A stretch of 64,000 nt of DNA from Streptomyces sp. NBC_00878 (GCF_026341515.1 NZ_JAPEOK010000001.1:9982001-10046000); one strand, 5' to 3'. Counted from the stretch's first letter, positions 15,193 through 24,059 are shown. Notes: generated by a model from the letters alone, not told the origin. Made by a program: numbers and translations.

Positions 15193-16511
15193 TCCGCTAC
15201 CTCGAAGCCCTGCTTCTTGAGGTCGGCGACGGTGTCGTCCTGCATCGTCTTCAGGGCGGCACCGAAGTCCGACTTGTTCTTGGCGGCGGAGCCGAACGCG
15301 TCCTTGAACGTGGTGTACGCGACGTTCACGTTCGGGCCCCACGCGGAGGGCGCGGTGGTCTTCGCGATGTCGGCGGCCTGGGTGTAGAAGTCCTTCTGGT
15401 TCGAGAAGAAGGCCGGCGGCTCGGTGAACGCGTCACTGGTCTGCGCGGTCGTTGCGGCCGGGTAGATGCCGCTCTCCTTGGCGAGCGCGGTCAGCGCGGC
15501 GGGGTCCGTGTTCAGCCAGGCGGCGAACTTCGCGGCGGCCGACTTGTGCTTGGAGTCCGTGGTGACGGCCGTGGAGGAACCGCCCCAGCTCCCCGTGACG
15601 TTGTCGCTCTGCGACCACTGCGGCAGCGGAGCCATCGCCCACTTGCCCTTGGTGTCGGGCGCGGCGGTGGTCAGCGTGCCCGGCGCCCAGACCGCGCTGA
15701 CCCAGGCGATCTGCTTGCCCGTGTTGAGCGCCTTGTTCCAGGCCGGGGTGTACATCGGCTGGTTGTCGATCGCGCCCTCCTCGACGAGACCGCCCCAGAA
15801 GTCGGCGACCTTCCGCGTGGCCGCGTCGTCGATGCCGACCTTCCACTTCTGGCCCTCTGTCGTCCACCACTTGGCGCCCGCCTGCTGGGCCAGACCGGCG
15901 AAGAGACCGGAGTCGTTGGCGGAGAAAGTGGTGAGATCCGTGTCCGGCGACTTCTTCTTCAGCGCACGGGCGGTCTCGGCGAACTGGTCCCAGGTCCCCG
16001 GGACTTCGAGCCCGTACTTCTTGAACAGGTCCTGGCGGTAGTAGAACATCATCGGCCCGGAGTCCTGCGGGATCGCGTACACCGCGTCCGAGCCCAGCGT
16101 CGTCTGCTGCCAGACGCCGTCGGCGAACTTGTCCTTCACGCCGTTCGCCTCGTCGGCTATGTCGGCGAGTGCGTCATTGCTGACCAGCGTCGGCAGGGCC
16201 TGGTACTCGGCCTGGACCAGGTCGGGGGCCTTCTTGGCCTTGTGCGCGGTGAGGATCTTGGTGACCAGCGTGTCGCCGGACGCCTGCTTCTTGACCGTGA
16301 CCGTGATCTGGTCCTTCTTGCCCGGGCCCTTGTTCCACAGGTCGGCGACCTTGTCCATGCCCGGCGCCCAGGACCAGTACGTCAGCGAGACCGGCCCCGA
16401 GTCGGCCTCGCTGTCGTCGTCGTCCGAGGAGCCGCAGGCGGCAAGGGCGGTGGCGCCGAGCGAGACGGCGACCGAGATGGTCACGAGGCGGCGCAGCTTC
16501 GTGTGTGGCAT
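15189..16511 (-). CDS. Sugar ABC transporter substrate-binding lipoprotein (GanS-like)
   Basis: 440 residues, family 1 extracellular solute-binding protein. Signal peptide with lipobox ATALAACGSS near residue 27; mature domain with VSLTYWSWAPGMDKVADLWN, PDLVQAEYQALPTLV and later VTGSWGGSSTAVTTDSKHKSAAAKFAAWL. First gene of the operon: SBP, two permeases, LacI. ATG at 16511 has GGGAG about nine bases upstream. The promoter and operator lie at 16691-16733. Ligand inferred to be galacto-oligosaccharide from linkage to GH42/GH53. Confidence 0.9.
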   Translation of the reverse strand: MPHTKLRRLVTISVAVSLGATALAACGSSDDDDSEADSGPVSLTYWSWAPGMDKVADLWNKGPGKKDQITVTVKKQASGDTLVTKILTAHKAKKAPDLVQAEYQALPTLVSNDALADIADEANGVKDKFADGVWQQTTLGSDAVYAIPQDSGPMMFYYRQDLFKKYGLEVPGTWDQFAETARALKKKSPDTDLTTFSANDSGLFAGLAQQAGAKWWTTEGQKWKVGIDDAATRKVADFWGGLVEEGAIDNQPMYTPAWNKALNTGKQIAWVSAVWAPGTLTTAAPDTKGKWAMAPLPQWSQSDNVTGSWGGSSTAVTTDSKHKSAAAKFAAWLNTDPAALTALAKESGIYPAATTAQTSDAFTEPPAFFSNQKDFYTQAADIAKTTAPSAWGPNVNVAYTTFKDAFGSAAKNKSDFGAALKTMQDDTVADLKKQGFEVAE

Positions 16512-16690
16512 GGATCTATCTCCCTGACCGTGGTCTCCGCCTGCTGCGGAGGCCTGCTCCTTTTTCTTGCGCGGCTCGCCTCCGGGGCGCTTCAGCCGGT
16601 GTCGAGGGCACGACCGTGCTCAGCCCTTCGGGCCTCCGCGCGCTCGCACCCTCGACACCGGCGCGCCCCTCCGGCTCGCCCGTGCTGCTT

Positions 16691-16706
16691 CTGTGAGCGT
16701 TCACAG
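16691..16706. promoter_or_regulatory. LacI-type operator CTGTGAGCGTTCACAG
   Basis: A 16-base near-perfect palindrome (one mismatched pair), very close to the TGTGAGCGCTCACA form bound by many LacI-family repressors. It overlaps the 3' end of the minus-strand -10 box and the expected start site, so binding would block the transporter operon, and it sits about 21 bases before the plus-strand -35 candidate of the GH42 gene. Confidence 0.8.
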
Positions 16707-16733
16707 TAGAGAAACATTCAGGACACTTGTCAA
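16705..16733 (-). promoter_or_regulatory. Promoter of the galactan transporter operon
   Basis: On the minus strand TTGACA (16733-16728), 17-base spacer, TCTACT (16710-16705). The consensus -35 and ideal spacing make this one of the best promoters in the window, and the operator begins inside its -10 box. Confidence 0.7.
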
Positions 16734-16755
16734 TGGTTGTTGCTGTGCGGTTATG
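16727..16755 (+). promoter_or_regulatory. Candidate promoter of the GH42 gene
   Basis: TTGTCA at 16727-16732, 17-base spacer, GTTATG at 16750-16755, about 65 bases before the ATG at 16822. Its -35 overlaps the -35 of the divergent transporter promoter, so the single operator could influence both. Confidence 0.4.
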
Positions 16756-16821
16756 TTGGCTCCACGCAGCTGGCGCTGTCTGTGCACGTTCCCAAATGAT
16801 CGATCGACCGGGAGACAATCC

Positions 16822-18843
16822 ATGCCGGAGACCACCCCCAAGGGCCTCACCGGGCTCGCCTTCGGTGGGGACTACAACCCCGAGCAGTGGCCGGAAACCG
16901 TCTGGTCCGAGGACGTCCGGCTGATGCGCGAGGCCGGCGTCACGATGGTCAGCGTCGGAATCTTCTCCTGGGCGCTGCTGGAGCCCTCGCCGGGTGCCTA
17001 CGACTTCGGCTGGCTCGACCGGCTGCTGAACCTGCTGCACGAGAACCGGATACGCGCCGACCTCGGTACGCCCACGGTGGCACCGCCCGCCTGGTTCTAC
17101 CGCGAGCACCCCGAAGCCCTGCCCGTGACCGCCGACGGCACCCGCTACGAGTTCGGCTCACGCGGCGCCATCTGCCACAGCAACACGCACTACCGGTCGG
17201 CCGCCGCGAACATCACCACCCGGCTCGCCACCCGGTACGCCGACCACCCGGCGCTGGCGCTGTGGCACGTCCACAACGAGTACGGGGTCCCCGTCTCGGC
17301 CTGCTACTGCGAGAGCTGCGCCGCGCACTTCCGCCGCTGGCTCGCCCGGACGTACGGGACGGTCGACGAGGTCAACGAGGCCTGGGGCACGGCCTTCTGG
17401 GGCCAGCGGTACGCGGACCTCGACCAGATCAACCCGCCCCGGGCGACCCCGACGGTCGGCAACCCGGCCCAGGCGCTCGCCTACAAGCGGTTCGCCGACG
17501 CCACCATGCGCGAGAACTTCGTCGCCGAGCGGGACATCCTGCACCGCCTCTCGCCCGGCATCCCGGTCACCACCAACTTCATGACCGCCCTCAGCCAGTG
17601 CGACTCCGTCGACTACTGGGCCTGGGGCCGCGAGGTCGACCTCGTCAGCAACGACCACTACCTGATCACCGACGGCCGCCGTACGCAGGTGAACCTCGCG
17701 ATGGCCGCCGACCTCACCCGCTCCGTCGCGGGCGGCGCCCCCTGGCTGCTGCTCGAACACTCCACGTCGGGCGTCAACTGGCAGGCCCGCAACCCTGCCA
17801 AGGCGCCGGGGCAGATGACCCGCAACTCCCTCGCCCATGTGGCCCGCGGCTCCGACGGCGCGATGTTCTTCCAGTGGCGGCAGTCACGGCGCGGCGCGGA
17901 GAAGTTCCACTCGGCCATGCTGCCGCACGCGGGCACGGACTCGCGGGTGTGGCGCGAGGTGGTCGAACTCGGCGCGTCCGTCGAGGCGTTGAGTACGATC
18001 CGCGGCACCCGCACCCAGGCCGACGCCGCCGTCCTGTGGGACTGGCACTCCTGGTGGGCGCAGAACCTCCAGTGGCGCCCCAGCGAGGACCACGACCCGC
18101 GCGAGCGCGCCGACGCCTTCTACGAAGCCCTTTACGACCGTCACCTCACGGTCGACTTCGCCCACCCGGAAGCCGACTTGTCGGCCTATCCCCTTGTCGT
18201 CGTGCCCGCCCTCTACCTGATGACCGAGGCCGCCGGACAGAACCTCAAGGAGTACGTCGAGAACGGCGGCACCCTCGTCGTCTCCTACTTCTCCGGCATC
18301 GTCGACGAACACGACGCCGTGCACGACGGCCCGTACCCGGGCCCGCTGCGGGACGTACTCGGCCTGACGGTCGAGGAGTTCTCACCGCTGCTCGCCGGTG
18401 ACCGGGTCCGCATCACGGGACCCGACGGCTCCGAACTCACCGGTGACGTCTGGACCGAGTTCGTGGTGCCGCGCGGCGCCGAGACGGTGTGGACGTACGC
18501 CGACGGGCTCACCGAGGGGCATCCGGCCGTCACCCGTCACCGGCTCGGTGAGGGGGCGGCGTGGTACGTGTCCACGCGGCTCGGTGCACCGGGGCTCGAC
18601 GCGCTCGTCGGCTGGGCCGCCGACGATGCGCGGATCGCGCCGCGTGCCGATCTGCCGCGGGATGTCGAAGTGGTGCGGCGGGTGGGGGAGTCGGGGACGT
18701 TCCTCTTCGCGATCAACCACTCCGGTGTCGATACGAAGGTGCCGCTGGATTCGCCTGGTACGGAGCTGCTCTCCGGCGAGCGTGCGGCGGGGCGCCTTGC
18801 GGTGCCCGCCGGGGGCGTCCGGGTCGTGCGCCTCGACGATTGA
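16822..18843 (+). CDS. GH42 beta-galactosidase (GanA-like)
   Basis: 673 residues, full GH42 length, no signal peptide, so intracellular. The N-terminal (beta/alpha)8 barrel starts LAFGGDYNPEQWP; the acid/base is Glu about 153 in HVHNEYG, the nucleophile Glu about 312 in LLLEHSTSGVNWQ. The family metal site cysteines are visible in GAICHS and CYCESC (about 118, 161, 163, 166). A trimerisation domain and small C-terminal beta domain follow. It hydrolyses terminal beta-galactosides of imported galacto-oligosaccharides. GGAGA precedes the ATG by seven bases. Divergent from the transporter genes and followed by the GH53 gene, as in ganSPQAB of Bacillus. Confidence 0.92.
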   Translation: MPETTPKGLTGLAFGGDYNPEQWPETVWSEDVRLMREAGVTMVSVGIFSWALLEPSPGAYDFGWLDRLLNLLHENRIRADLGTPTVAPPAWFYREHPEALPVTADGTRYEFGSRGAICHSNTHYRSAAANITTRLATRYADHPALALWHVHNEYGVPVSACYCESCAAHFRRWLARTYGTVDEVNEAWGTAFWGQRYADLDQINPPRATPTVGNPAQALAYKRFADATMRENFVAERDILHRLSPGIPVTTNFMTALSQCDSVDYWAWGREVDLVSNDHYLITDGRRTQVNLAMAADLTRSVAGGAPWLLLEHSTSGVNWQARNPAKAPGQMTRNSLAHVARGSDGAMFFQWRQSRRGAEKFHSAMLPHAGTDSRVWREVVELGASVEALSTIRGTRTQADAAVLWDWHSWWAQNLQWRPSEDHDPRERADAFYEALYDRHLTVDFAHPEADLSAYPLVVVPALYLMTEAAGQNLKEYVENGGTLVVSYFSGIVDEHDAVHDGPYPGPLRDVLGLTVEEFSPLLAGDRVRITGPDGSELTGDVWTEFVVPRGAETVWTYADGLTEGHPAVTRHRLGEGAAWYVSTRLGAPGLDALVGWAADDARIAPRADLPRDVEVVRRVGESGTFLFAINHSGVDTKVPLDSPGTELLSGERAAGRLAVPAGGVRVVRLDD

Positions 18844-18920
18844 TCGGCCCATTGGTTTCGCCCCCCAGCCCCCTCCCGGGGCACATCCACATCATCACGT
18901 CGAAGGGACGACGGACGACG

Positions 18921-20489
18921 ATGTTCCATCCCAGACGCACACTCAAGGCAATGCTGCTACCGCTGGCAGCGGCCCTCGCCCTCACCGCCCTACCCCCGCA
19001 GAGCGCCCACGCGGCAAGCACCCTCACCAACCCCGGCTTCGAGTCGAACGGCACCGGCACCACAACCCCGACCGGCTGGTCGACCTACTCCGCGGGAGGC
19101 CAGACCGCGGCCTCCTTCGCGGAGGCAGGCGGCCACGGCGGCAGCTACCGCCTGACCCACTACTCGGCCTCGGCCTACAAGGTGGAGACGTACCAGTACC
19201 TCTCCGGCCTCACCAACGGCAACTACAAGCTCACCGCCTGGGTGCGCTCGGGCGGCGGCCAGAACTCCGCCTACCTCGCACTGAAGAACTGCGGTGGCTC
19301 GGAGCAGCGCACCGACATCCCGGTCTCGTCCAGTGGCTGGATACGGATCGTCACCCCCGTCGCCGTGACGAACAACCAGTGCACGATCAGCATCAACTCC
19401 GATGCGAAGGCGGGCAACTGGATCAACGTCGACGACCTGACGTTCACCTCCGGCACGGCGGGCCTGCCCATCAAGGGCTCCGACGTGTCGTCGCTCGCCA
19501 AGAGCGAGGCCAAGGGCGGCGTATACAAGAGCAGCTCAGGCGCGACCGGTGACGCGCTCGCCATCCTCAAGTCCGCCGGGCAGAACTACGCCCGCCTCAA
19601 GGTGTGGGTGAACCCCGCCGACGGCTACAACAACAAGGCCCATGTCCTGGCGACGGCCAAGCGCGTCAAGGCGCAGGGCATGAAGCTCCTCGTCGACTTC
19701 CACTACTCGGACACCTGGGCCGACCCGGGCGCCCAGTCCAAGCCTGCCGCCTGGGCCGGACACTCGTACAGCCAGCTCAGGACCGACGTCTACAACCACA
19801 CGTACGACGTGCTGAACGCGCTGAAGGCGCAGGGCACCACGGCGGACATGGTGCAGGTCGGCAACGAGATCAACGGCGGCATGCTCTGGAACGAGGGTTC
19901 CACCTCGAACTGGTCGCAGCTCGCCGGGCTGCTCAACTCCGGCTACGACGCGGTCAAGGCGGTCAACTCCGGCACGACCGTGGCCCTGCACCTCGCCAAG
20001 GGCGGCGATCTGGCGGGCACCCGCTGGTGGTTCGACAGCGCGGTCTCGAACGGCGTGAAGTTCGACGTCATCGGGCTGTCCTACTACGGCTACTGGCACG
20101 GCACGCTCGCCGACTTCCAGACGACCCTGGACGACGCGGCGGCCCGCTACGGCAAGCCGGTGTACCTCGCCGAGACGGCGTACCCCTTCCGGCTGGACAG
20201 CAAGGACTCGCTCGAGAACATCATCGATCTCAGCAGCGAGCTGGTGTCCGGCTACCCGGCCTCGACCACCGGCCAGACGCAGTGGATGAAGGACGTGGCG
20301 AGCATCGTGGAGGCCGTCCCGAACGGCCGCGGCCTCGGCATCTTCTACTGGGAGTCCACCTGGACCGCGGTGACCGGCAACGGCTGGGACCCGACGGACC
20401 CCTCCTCCGGCAACGGCTGGGAGAACCAGGCCCTGTTCGGCTACGACGACAGGGCGCTGCCGGCGATGGCGTGGTTCAGCCACCGGTGA
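18921..20489 (+). CDS. Secreted GH53 endo-beta-1,4-galactanase with N-terminal beta-sandwich module
   Basis: 522 residues. Signal peptide of about 31 residues ending AHA-AS. Residues ~32-178 form a carbohydrate-binding-type beta sandwich (TLTNPGFESNGTG at its start and INVDDLTFTS at its end). The GH53 barrel begins near 185 (KGSDVSSLAKSE); acid/base Glu about 316 in VQVGNEI, nucleophile Glu about 418 in LAETAYP, plus the family stretch VDFHYSDTWADPG. It cuts arabinogalactan type I or galactan outside the cell; the products enter through the adjacent importer and are finished by GH42. The ATG at 18921 is 77 bases after the GH42 stop, so likely one transcript. Confidence 0.92.
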   Translation: MFHPRRTLKAMLLPLAAALALTALPPQSAHAASTLTNPGFESNGTGTTTPTGWSTYSAGGQTAASFAEAGGHGGSYRLTHYSASAYKVETYQYLSGLTNGNYKLTAWVRSGGGQNSAYLALKNCGGSEQRTDIPVSSSGWIRIVTPVAVTNNQCTISINSDAKAGNWINVDDLTFTSGTAGLPIKGSDVSSLAKSEAKGGVYKSSSGATGDALAILKSAGQNYARLKVWVNPADGYNNKAHVLATAKRVKAQGMKLLVDFHYSDTWADPGAQSKPAAWAGHSYSQLRTDVYNHTYDVLNALKAQGTTADMVQVGNEINGGMLWNEGSTSNWSQLAGLLNSGYDAVKAVNSGTTVALHLAKGGDLAGTRWWFDSAVSNGVKFDVIGLSYYGYWHGTLADFQTTLDDAAARYGKPVYLAETAYPFRLDSKDSLENIIDLSSELVSGYPASTTGQTQWMKDVASIVEAVPNGRGLGIFYWESTWTAVTGNGWDPTDPSSGNGWENQALFGYDDRALPAMAWFSHR

Positions 20490-20505
20490 CGGTCTGAAGA
20501 CGTGG

Positions 20506-20551
20506 TGAGGGGGTGACGGACGCGCGGGCCCGCGCGTCCGTCACCCCCTCA
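20506..20551. terminator. Bidirectional terminator, 23 bp perfect palindrome
   Basis: TGAGGGGGTGACGGACGCGC... at 20506-20528 is followed immediately by its exact reverse complement at 20529-20551, with centre GGGCCC. It lies between the convergent GH53 and acyl-CoA synthetase genes, the position expected for a two-way terminator; there is no long T-run, as usual in Streptomyces. Confidence 0.85.
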
Positions 20552-20560
20552 CTCCTTGCC

Positions 20561-22072
20561 TCACTCCCGCCAGAACGGCTCCCGCAGTTTGAACTTCTGC
20601 AGCTTCCCCGTCGCCGTGCGCGGCAGCGACTCCACGAAGTCGACCCGCTTGGGCGTCTTGAAACCGGCCAGCCGCTTACGGCAGTGCGCGATCAACTCCT
20701 CGGCGGTGACGCCCGATCCGTCCGTCACGACGAGCGCGGTCACCAGCTCGCCCCACTTGGCGTCCGGAATCCCGATGACCGCGACCTCGCGCACGGCCGG
20801 ATGCGAGGTGATCACGTCCTCCACCTCGATCGACGAGACATTCTCGCCGCCCGAGATGATGACGTCCTTCTTGCGGTCGGAGATCACCAAGTACCCCTCG
20901 TCGTCGAGGTATCCGCCGTCCCCGGTGTGGAACCAGCCGCCCGCCTGCGCCTTCGCGGTCTCCTCGGGCTGGTCCCAGTAACCGTCCAGGTTGTGGTTCG
21001 ACGCGGTCAGCACCTCACCGTCGACGTCCACATCGAGGCGTACGCCGAGAGCGGGCACGCCTGCCCGCCCGAGCCGGCGGGCGCGGTCGGTGGGCTCCAG
21101 GTCGTCCCACTCCGCACGACCGCGGTTGACCGTGACGAGGGGCGAGGTCTCGGTGAGCCCGTAGATCTGGATGAACTCCCAGTTCAGCTCGCCCATCACG
21201 CGCTCGATCGTGCGGGTCGGCGGCGGCGCGCCCGCGCAGACGATACGGACCCGGTCGCGGCCGGGGATCTCGCCGTCCCAGTCGGCCGCCGCGTCGAGCA
21301 CGGCGTTCAGAACGGCGGGCGCCGCGCACATCAGGGTGACGCCGTGCCGCTCGACGCGGCGCAGGATCTCGGCGCCGTCGATCTGGCGGAGCACGATGTG
21401 ACGGCCGCCGACCCCGGTGACGCCGTACGGCATGCCCCAGCCGTTGGCGTGGAACATCGGGAGGGTGTGGAGGTAGACGTCACGGTCGCTGAGCGTGGTG
21501 TGCAGTCCGAACACGGCCGCGTTCAGCCACAGATTGCGGTGCGTGAGCTGAACTCCCTTGGGGCGGGCGGTCGTTCCGGACGTGTAGTTGACGCTGGCCG
21601 TCGCGCTCTCGTCGGGCGCGGCCCACTCCCGCGGTTCCGTCTCGTGCAGGAAGAGATCCTCGTCGTCGCCGAGGACGAACTTGTGCTTGACGTCGAGCGT
21701 GTCGAGTACGTCCGCGCAGGACGCGTCCGCGTAGACGACCGAGGCACCGGAGTGCCGGACGATGTAGTCGATCTCCGGCTGGGTCAGGCGGAAGTTGACC
21801 GGCACGAGGACGCGCCCCCAGCCGGAGACGCCGAAGAACGAGGTGAGCAGCCGCGCCGAGTTCTGCGAGACCACCGCGACCCTGCCGCCCACGGGCACGT
21901 CCAGCTGGTCGAGCTTGGCGGCCTGCGCACGGGCGAGCGCCGCCAGCTCCCGGTAGGTGGGCTCGCCGAGACTCGGCCCCGGCTGCTCCGGTTCGTCGAC
22001 GACGGCGACGCGGTCGGGATACACCTGGGCCGCGCGATCGAGGAAGTCACGGATGGTCAACGGGTAGTACAC
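20561..22072 (-). CDS. Acyl-CoA synthetase (AMP-forming)
   Basis: 503 residues of the ANL superfamily. AMP-binding P-loop-like motif SVNYTSGTTARPKGV (about 165-180), A5 region IYGLTETSP, A7 region YLDDEGYLVISDRKKDVIISGGENVSS and the catalytic lysine in RTATGKLQKFKLRE near the C-terminus. It activates a carboxylic acid to its CoA thioester through an acyl-AMP; chain length is not readable. GTG at 22072 has GGAGGTG six bases upstream. It is divergent from the NTF2-like gene, sharing a promoter region of 150 bases. Confidence 0.9.
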   Translation of the reverse strand: MYYPLTIRDFLDRAAQVYPDRVAVVDEPEQPGPSLGEPTYRELAALARAQAAKLDQLDVPVGGRVAVVSQNSARLLTSFFGVSGWGRVLVPVNFRLTQPEIDYIVRHSGASVVYADASCADVLDTLDVKHKFVLGDDEDLFLHETEPREWAAPDESATASVNYTSGTTARPKGVQLTHRNLWLNAAVFGLHTTLSDRDVYLHTLPMFHANGWGMPYGVTGVGGRHIVLRQIDGAEILRRVERHGVTLMCAAPAVLNAVLDAAADWDGEIPGRDRVRIVCAGAPPPTRTIERVMGELNWEFIQIYGLTETSPLVTVNRGRAEWDDLEPTDRARRLGRAGVPALGVRLDVDVDGEVLTASNHNLDGYWDQPEETAKAQAGGWFHTGDGGYLDDEGYLVISDRKKDVIISGGENVSSIEVEDVITSHPAVREVAVIGIPDAKWGELVTALVVTDGSGVTAEELIAHCRKRLAGFKTPKRVDFVESLPRTATGKLQKFKLREPFWRE

Positions 22073-22161
22073 AACAGCACCTCCGGGTCGGTGATTCCTA
22101 CGTACCTACCCTGCCGTTCGTACCTGCCTCACCGTTGCGCAACCGTTGCGGAATGACACGC

Positions 22162-22209
22162 TTGACGAGTACTGTCCAAAGCGTCTAATCAATTAGTTGC
22201 CTATTGATT
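22162..22209 (+). promoter_or_regulatory. Promoter with operator-like inverted repeat before NTF2-like gene
   Basis: TTGACG at 22162-22167, 17-base spacer, CTAATC at 22185-22190. Over the -10/+1 lies AATCAAT (22187-22193)-N9-ATTGATT (22203-22209), a perfect seven-base inverted repeat that is strikingly AT-rich for this genome. This is the geometry of a repressor site; TetR or MarR families often use such half-sites. Confidence 0.5.
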
Positions 22210-22225
22210 GTCTGAGAGGTGGCAG

Positions 22226-22621
22226 ATGAATCCCTTCCGCAAGGCGGTCGAGGACGGTGACCACGCGGCCGTCGTAGACCTGCTGGCCGAGGACGTCGTG
22301 TTCACCAGCCCCGTGGTGTTCAAGCCGTACGCCGGGAAGGCGATCACCTCGGCGATCCTGGGCGCCGTAGCGAGCGTGTTCGAAGACTTCCGGTACGTGC
22401 GCGAGATTGCCGACCCGGACGGCCGTGACGTCGCGCTGGTCTTCGAGGCGCGGGTCGGGGACCGTACGCTCCAGGGCGTCGACCTTCTGCGCTTCGACGC
22501 GGACGGCCGCGTCGCCGACCTCACGGTCATGGTCCGCCCGCTGTCGGCGGCCCAGGCGCTCCAGGCCGCGATGGCGGCCCGGTTCGAGGCCGTCGAGAGG
22601 GAGGCGTCGGGCGCGTCCTGA
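22226..22621 (+). CDS. NTF2-like (SnoaL-type) protein
   Basis: 131 residues with the cone-shaped NTF2 fold pattern: an opening helix FRKAVEDGDHAAVVDLLAEDVVFTSPVVFKPYAGK, a central ALVFEARVGDRTLQGVDLLRFDADGRVADLTVMVRPL. This segment is very characteristic of the SnoaL-like/nuclear-transport-factor family, which includes isomerases, dehydratases and small binding proteins. ATG at 22226 has GAGAGGTGG just upstream. Stands alone under its own promoter, divergent from an acyl-CoA synthetase. Function not assignable. Confidence 0.85.
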   Translation: MNPFRKAVEDGDHAAVVDLLAEDVVFTSPVVFKPYAGKAITSAILGAVASVFEDFRYVREIADPDGRDVALVFEARVGDRTLQGVDLLRFDADGRVADLTVMVRPLSAAQALQAAMAARFEAVEREASGAS

Positions 22622-22670
22622 CCTCCTGAGGTTAGCCTGATCTCCTGCCGCGACCAGGAGGCATACGCCC

Positions 22671-23147
22671 ATGACCGCCCCCCATTCCGAGACGGTGGAC
22701 GAACCGGCGGAACTCCGCGTGCCCGCCCGGCGGCCCTCTGTCTGGCGGGGGCAGGGGCCGGTCGTGGCGGTGGTCTCGGTGGGTGGCGCGCTCGGGGCCT
22801 CGGCGCGCTACGGGGCATCGCTCCTCTGGCCCACGTACACGGGCGGCTTCCCCTGGACCACGTTCTCGGTCAACGTCGCCGGGTGCTTCGTGATCGGCGT
22901 CTTCATGGTGATGATCACCGACGTGTGGGCGGCCCACCCCCTCTTGCGCCCCTTCTTCGGTACGGGAGTGCTCGGCGGCTTCACCACCTTCTCGACCTAC
23001 GCCGTCGACATCCAGCGACTGGTCGACACGGGCCACCCCCGCACCGGCCTCGCCTATCTCGCCGCGAGCCTGGTGGCGGCGCTCGCGGCGGTCTGGCTCG
23101 CGGTGACGGCTGTACGCCGGGTCCTGGCGTGGCGGCGGCGCCGATGA
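22671..23147 (+). CDS. crcB: Fluoride channel CrcB/Fluc, first copy
   Basis: 158 residues, four membrane helices preceded by a ~30-residue hydrophilic N-terminus. Fluc motifs: [27 protein letters not shown] (with the pore Asn) and [14 protein letters not shown] (Na+-binding TM3 break and Phe box). Fluc proteins export F- as dual-topology dimers. In many Actinobacteria two different copies occur side by side, probably forming a heterodimer; here the second is at 23556-23930. AGGAGG lies ten bases before the ATG. I found no crcB fluoride-riboswitch sequence in the short leader. Confidence 0.93.
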   Translation: MTAPHSETVDEPAELRVPARRPSVWRGQGPVVAVVSVGGALGASARYGASLLWPTYTGGFPWTTFSVNVAGCFVIGVFMVMITDVWAAHPLLRPFFGTGVLGGFTTFSTYAVDIQRLVDTGHPRTGLAYLAASLVAALAAVWLAVTAVRRVLAWRRRR

Positions 23148-23169
23148 GCGCTACGGGCATGGAGGCGGC

Positions 23170-23559
23170 ATGACGAGGCTGACGGGCAAGGCTCTGCGGG
23201 TGACCGTCTTCATCGGCGAGAACGACACCTGGCACCGCAAGCCGCTGTACTCACAGATCGTCCACCGGGCACGCGCGGCGGGACTCGCCGGCGCGAGCGT
23301 GTTCCGGGGCATCGAAGGGTTCGGCGCGTCCTCGCTGATCCACACCTCGCGGCTGCTGTCGCTGAGCGAGGACCTGCCGGTGGCCGTCGTCATCGTGGAC
23401 ACGGAGGAGCGCGTACGCGCCTTCCTGCCGGAGCTCGACGAGCTGGTGGGGGAGGGGCTGGTGATCCTCGACAGCTGCGAGGTGATCCGGTACGTCGGCC
23501 GCGAGGATGCCGCCGACGCGCCCGGCGACACGGGCGGGAAGGGTAAGAAGTCGTTGTGA
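23170..23559 (+). CDS. DUF190 (PII-like) protein
   Basis: 129 residues. [45 protein letters not shown] is the diagnostic DUF190 start, followed by [24 protein letters not shown] and a short Lys/Gly-rich tail. The fold resembles PII proteins. It is sandwiched between two CrcB genes, with the next crcB start overlapping its stop (GTGA). This co-location recurs in other bacteria and suggests a nucleotide- or ligand-binding regulatory subunit for the fluoride channel, but no function is proven to my knowledge. Confidence 0.9.
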   Translation: MTRLTGKALRVTVFIGENDTWHRKPLYSQIVHRARAAGLAGASVFRGIEGFGASSLIHTSRLLSLSEDLPVAVVIVDTEERVRAFLPELDELVGEGLVILDSCEVIRYVGREDAADAPGDTGGKGKKSL

Positions 23560-23930
23560 ACTGGGTGTTGGTGATCGTCGGCGGCATGGTCGGCGCGCCG
23601 CTGCGCTATCTCACCGACCGTGCGGTGCAGTCCCGGCACGACTCGGTCTTCCCCTGGGGCACCTTCACGGTGAACGTCGTCGGCTGTCTGATTCTGGGCA
23701 CCCTCACCGGCGTGGCGGCGGGCGGAGCGGCATCCTCGCACCTCCAGCTGCTGTTCGGCACCGGCCTGTGCGGGGCGCTCACCACGTACTCGACGTTCTC
23801 GTACGAGACCCTGCGGCTGGCCGAGGGAGGGGCTCGCTTCTACGCCGCCGCCAACGTGATCGCGAGCGTGGTCGCGGGGCTGGGTGCGGCTTTTGTGGGA
23901 GTCGCGATGGCCGAGGCCCTCTGGGTGTAG
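23556..23930 (+). CDS. crcB: Fluoride channel CrcB/Fluc, second copy
   Basis: 124 residues, four membrane helices, almost no N-terminal extension. Motifs: [31 protein letters not shown] and [18 protein letters not shown]. It differs from the first copy at many positions, as expected for the two halves of a heterodimeric Fluc. GTG start overlaps the DUF190 stop, so it is translationally coupled. Confidence 0.93.
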   Translation: MNWVLVIVGGMVGAPLRYLTDRAVQSRHDSVFPWGTFTVNVVGCLILGTLTGVAAGGAASSHLQLLFGTGLCGALTTYSTFSYETLRLAEGGARFYAAANVIASVVAGLGAAFVGVAMAEALWV

Positions 23931-24022
23931 TCCCTGCTGTTCGGGCTGCTGGGCGTCGGCGTCCTCTGATCGCTCGGGGGGACGGGGGTCCGTGGGGGCC
24001 GTCTCACGCACGGTGCGCACTC

Positions 24023-24052
24023 TTGACAGTCACCTCCCGTTCCCCCCAGGAT
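24023..24052 (+). promoter_or_regulatory. Promoter for the asparagine operon
   Basis: TTGACA at 24023-24028, 18-base spacer, CAGGAT at 24047-24052. The -10 ends seven bases before the GTG at 24060, so the regulator mRNA may be leaderless. Confidence 0.55.
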
Positions 24053-24059
24053 CACCCCC

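Noticed and set aside
22622..22670. Fluoride (crcB) riboswitch before the first crcB
   Set aside because: Gap is only 49 bases and lacks the conserved GGCGATGG...GCC pattern; nothing that could fold as the known aptamer.
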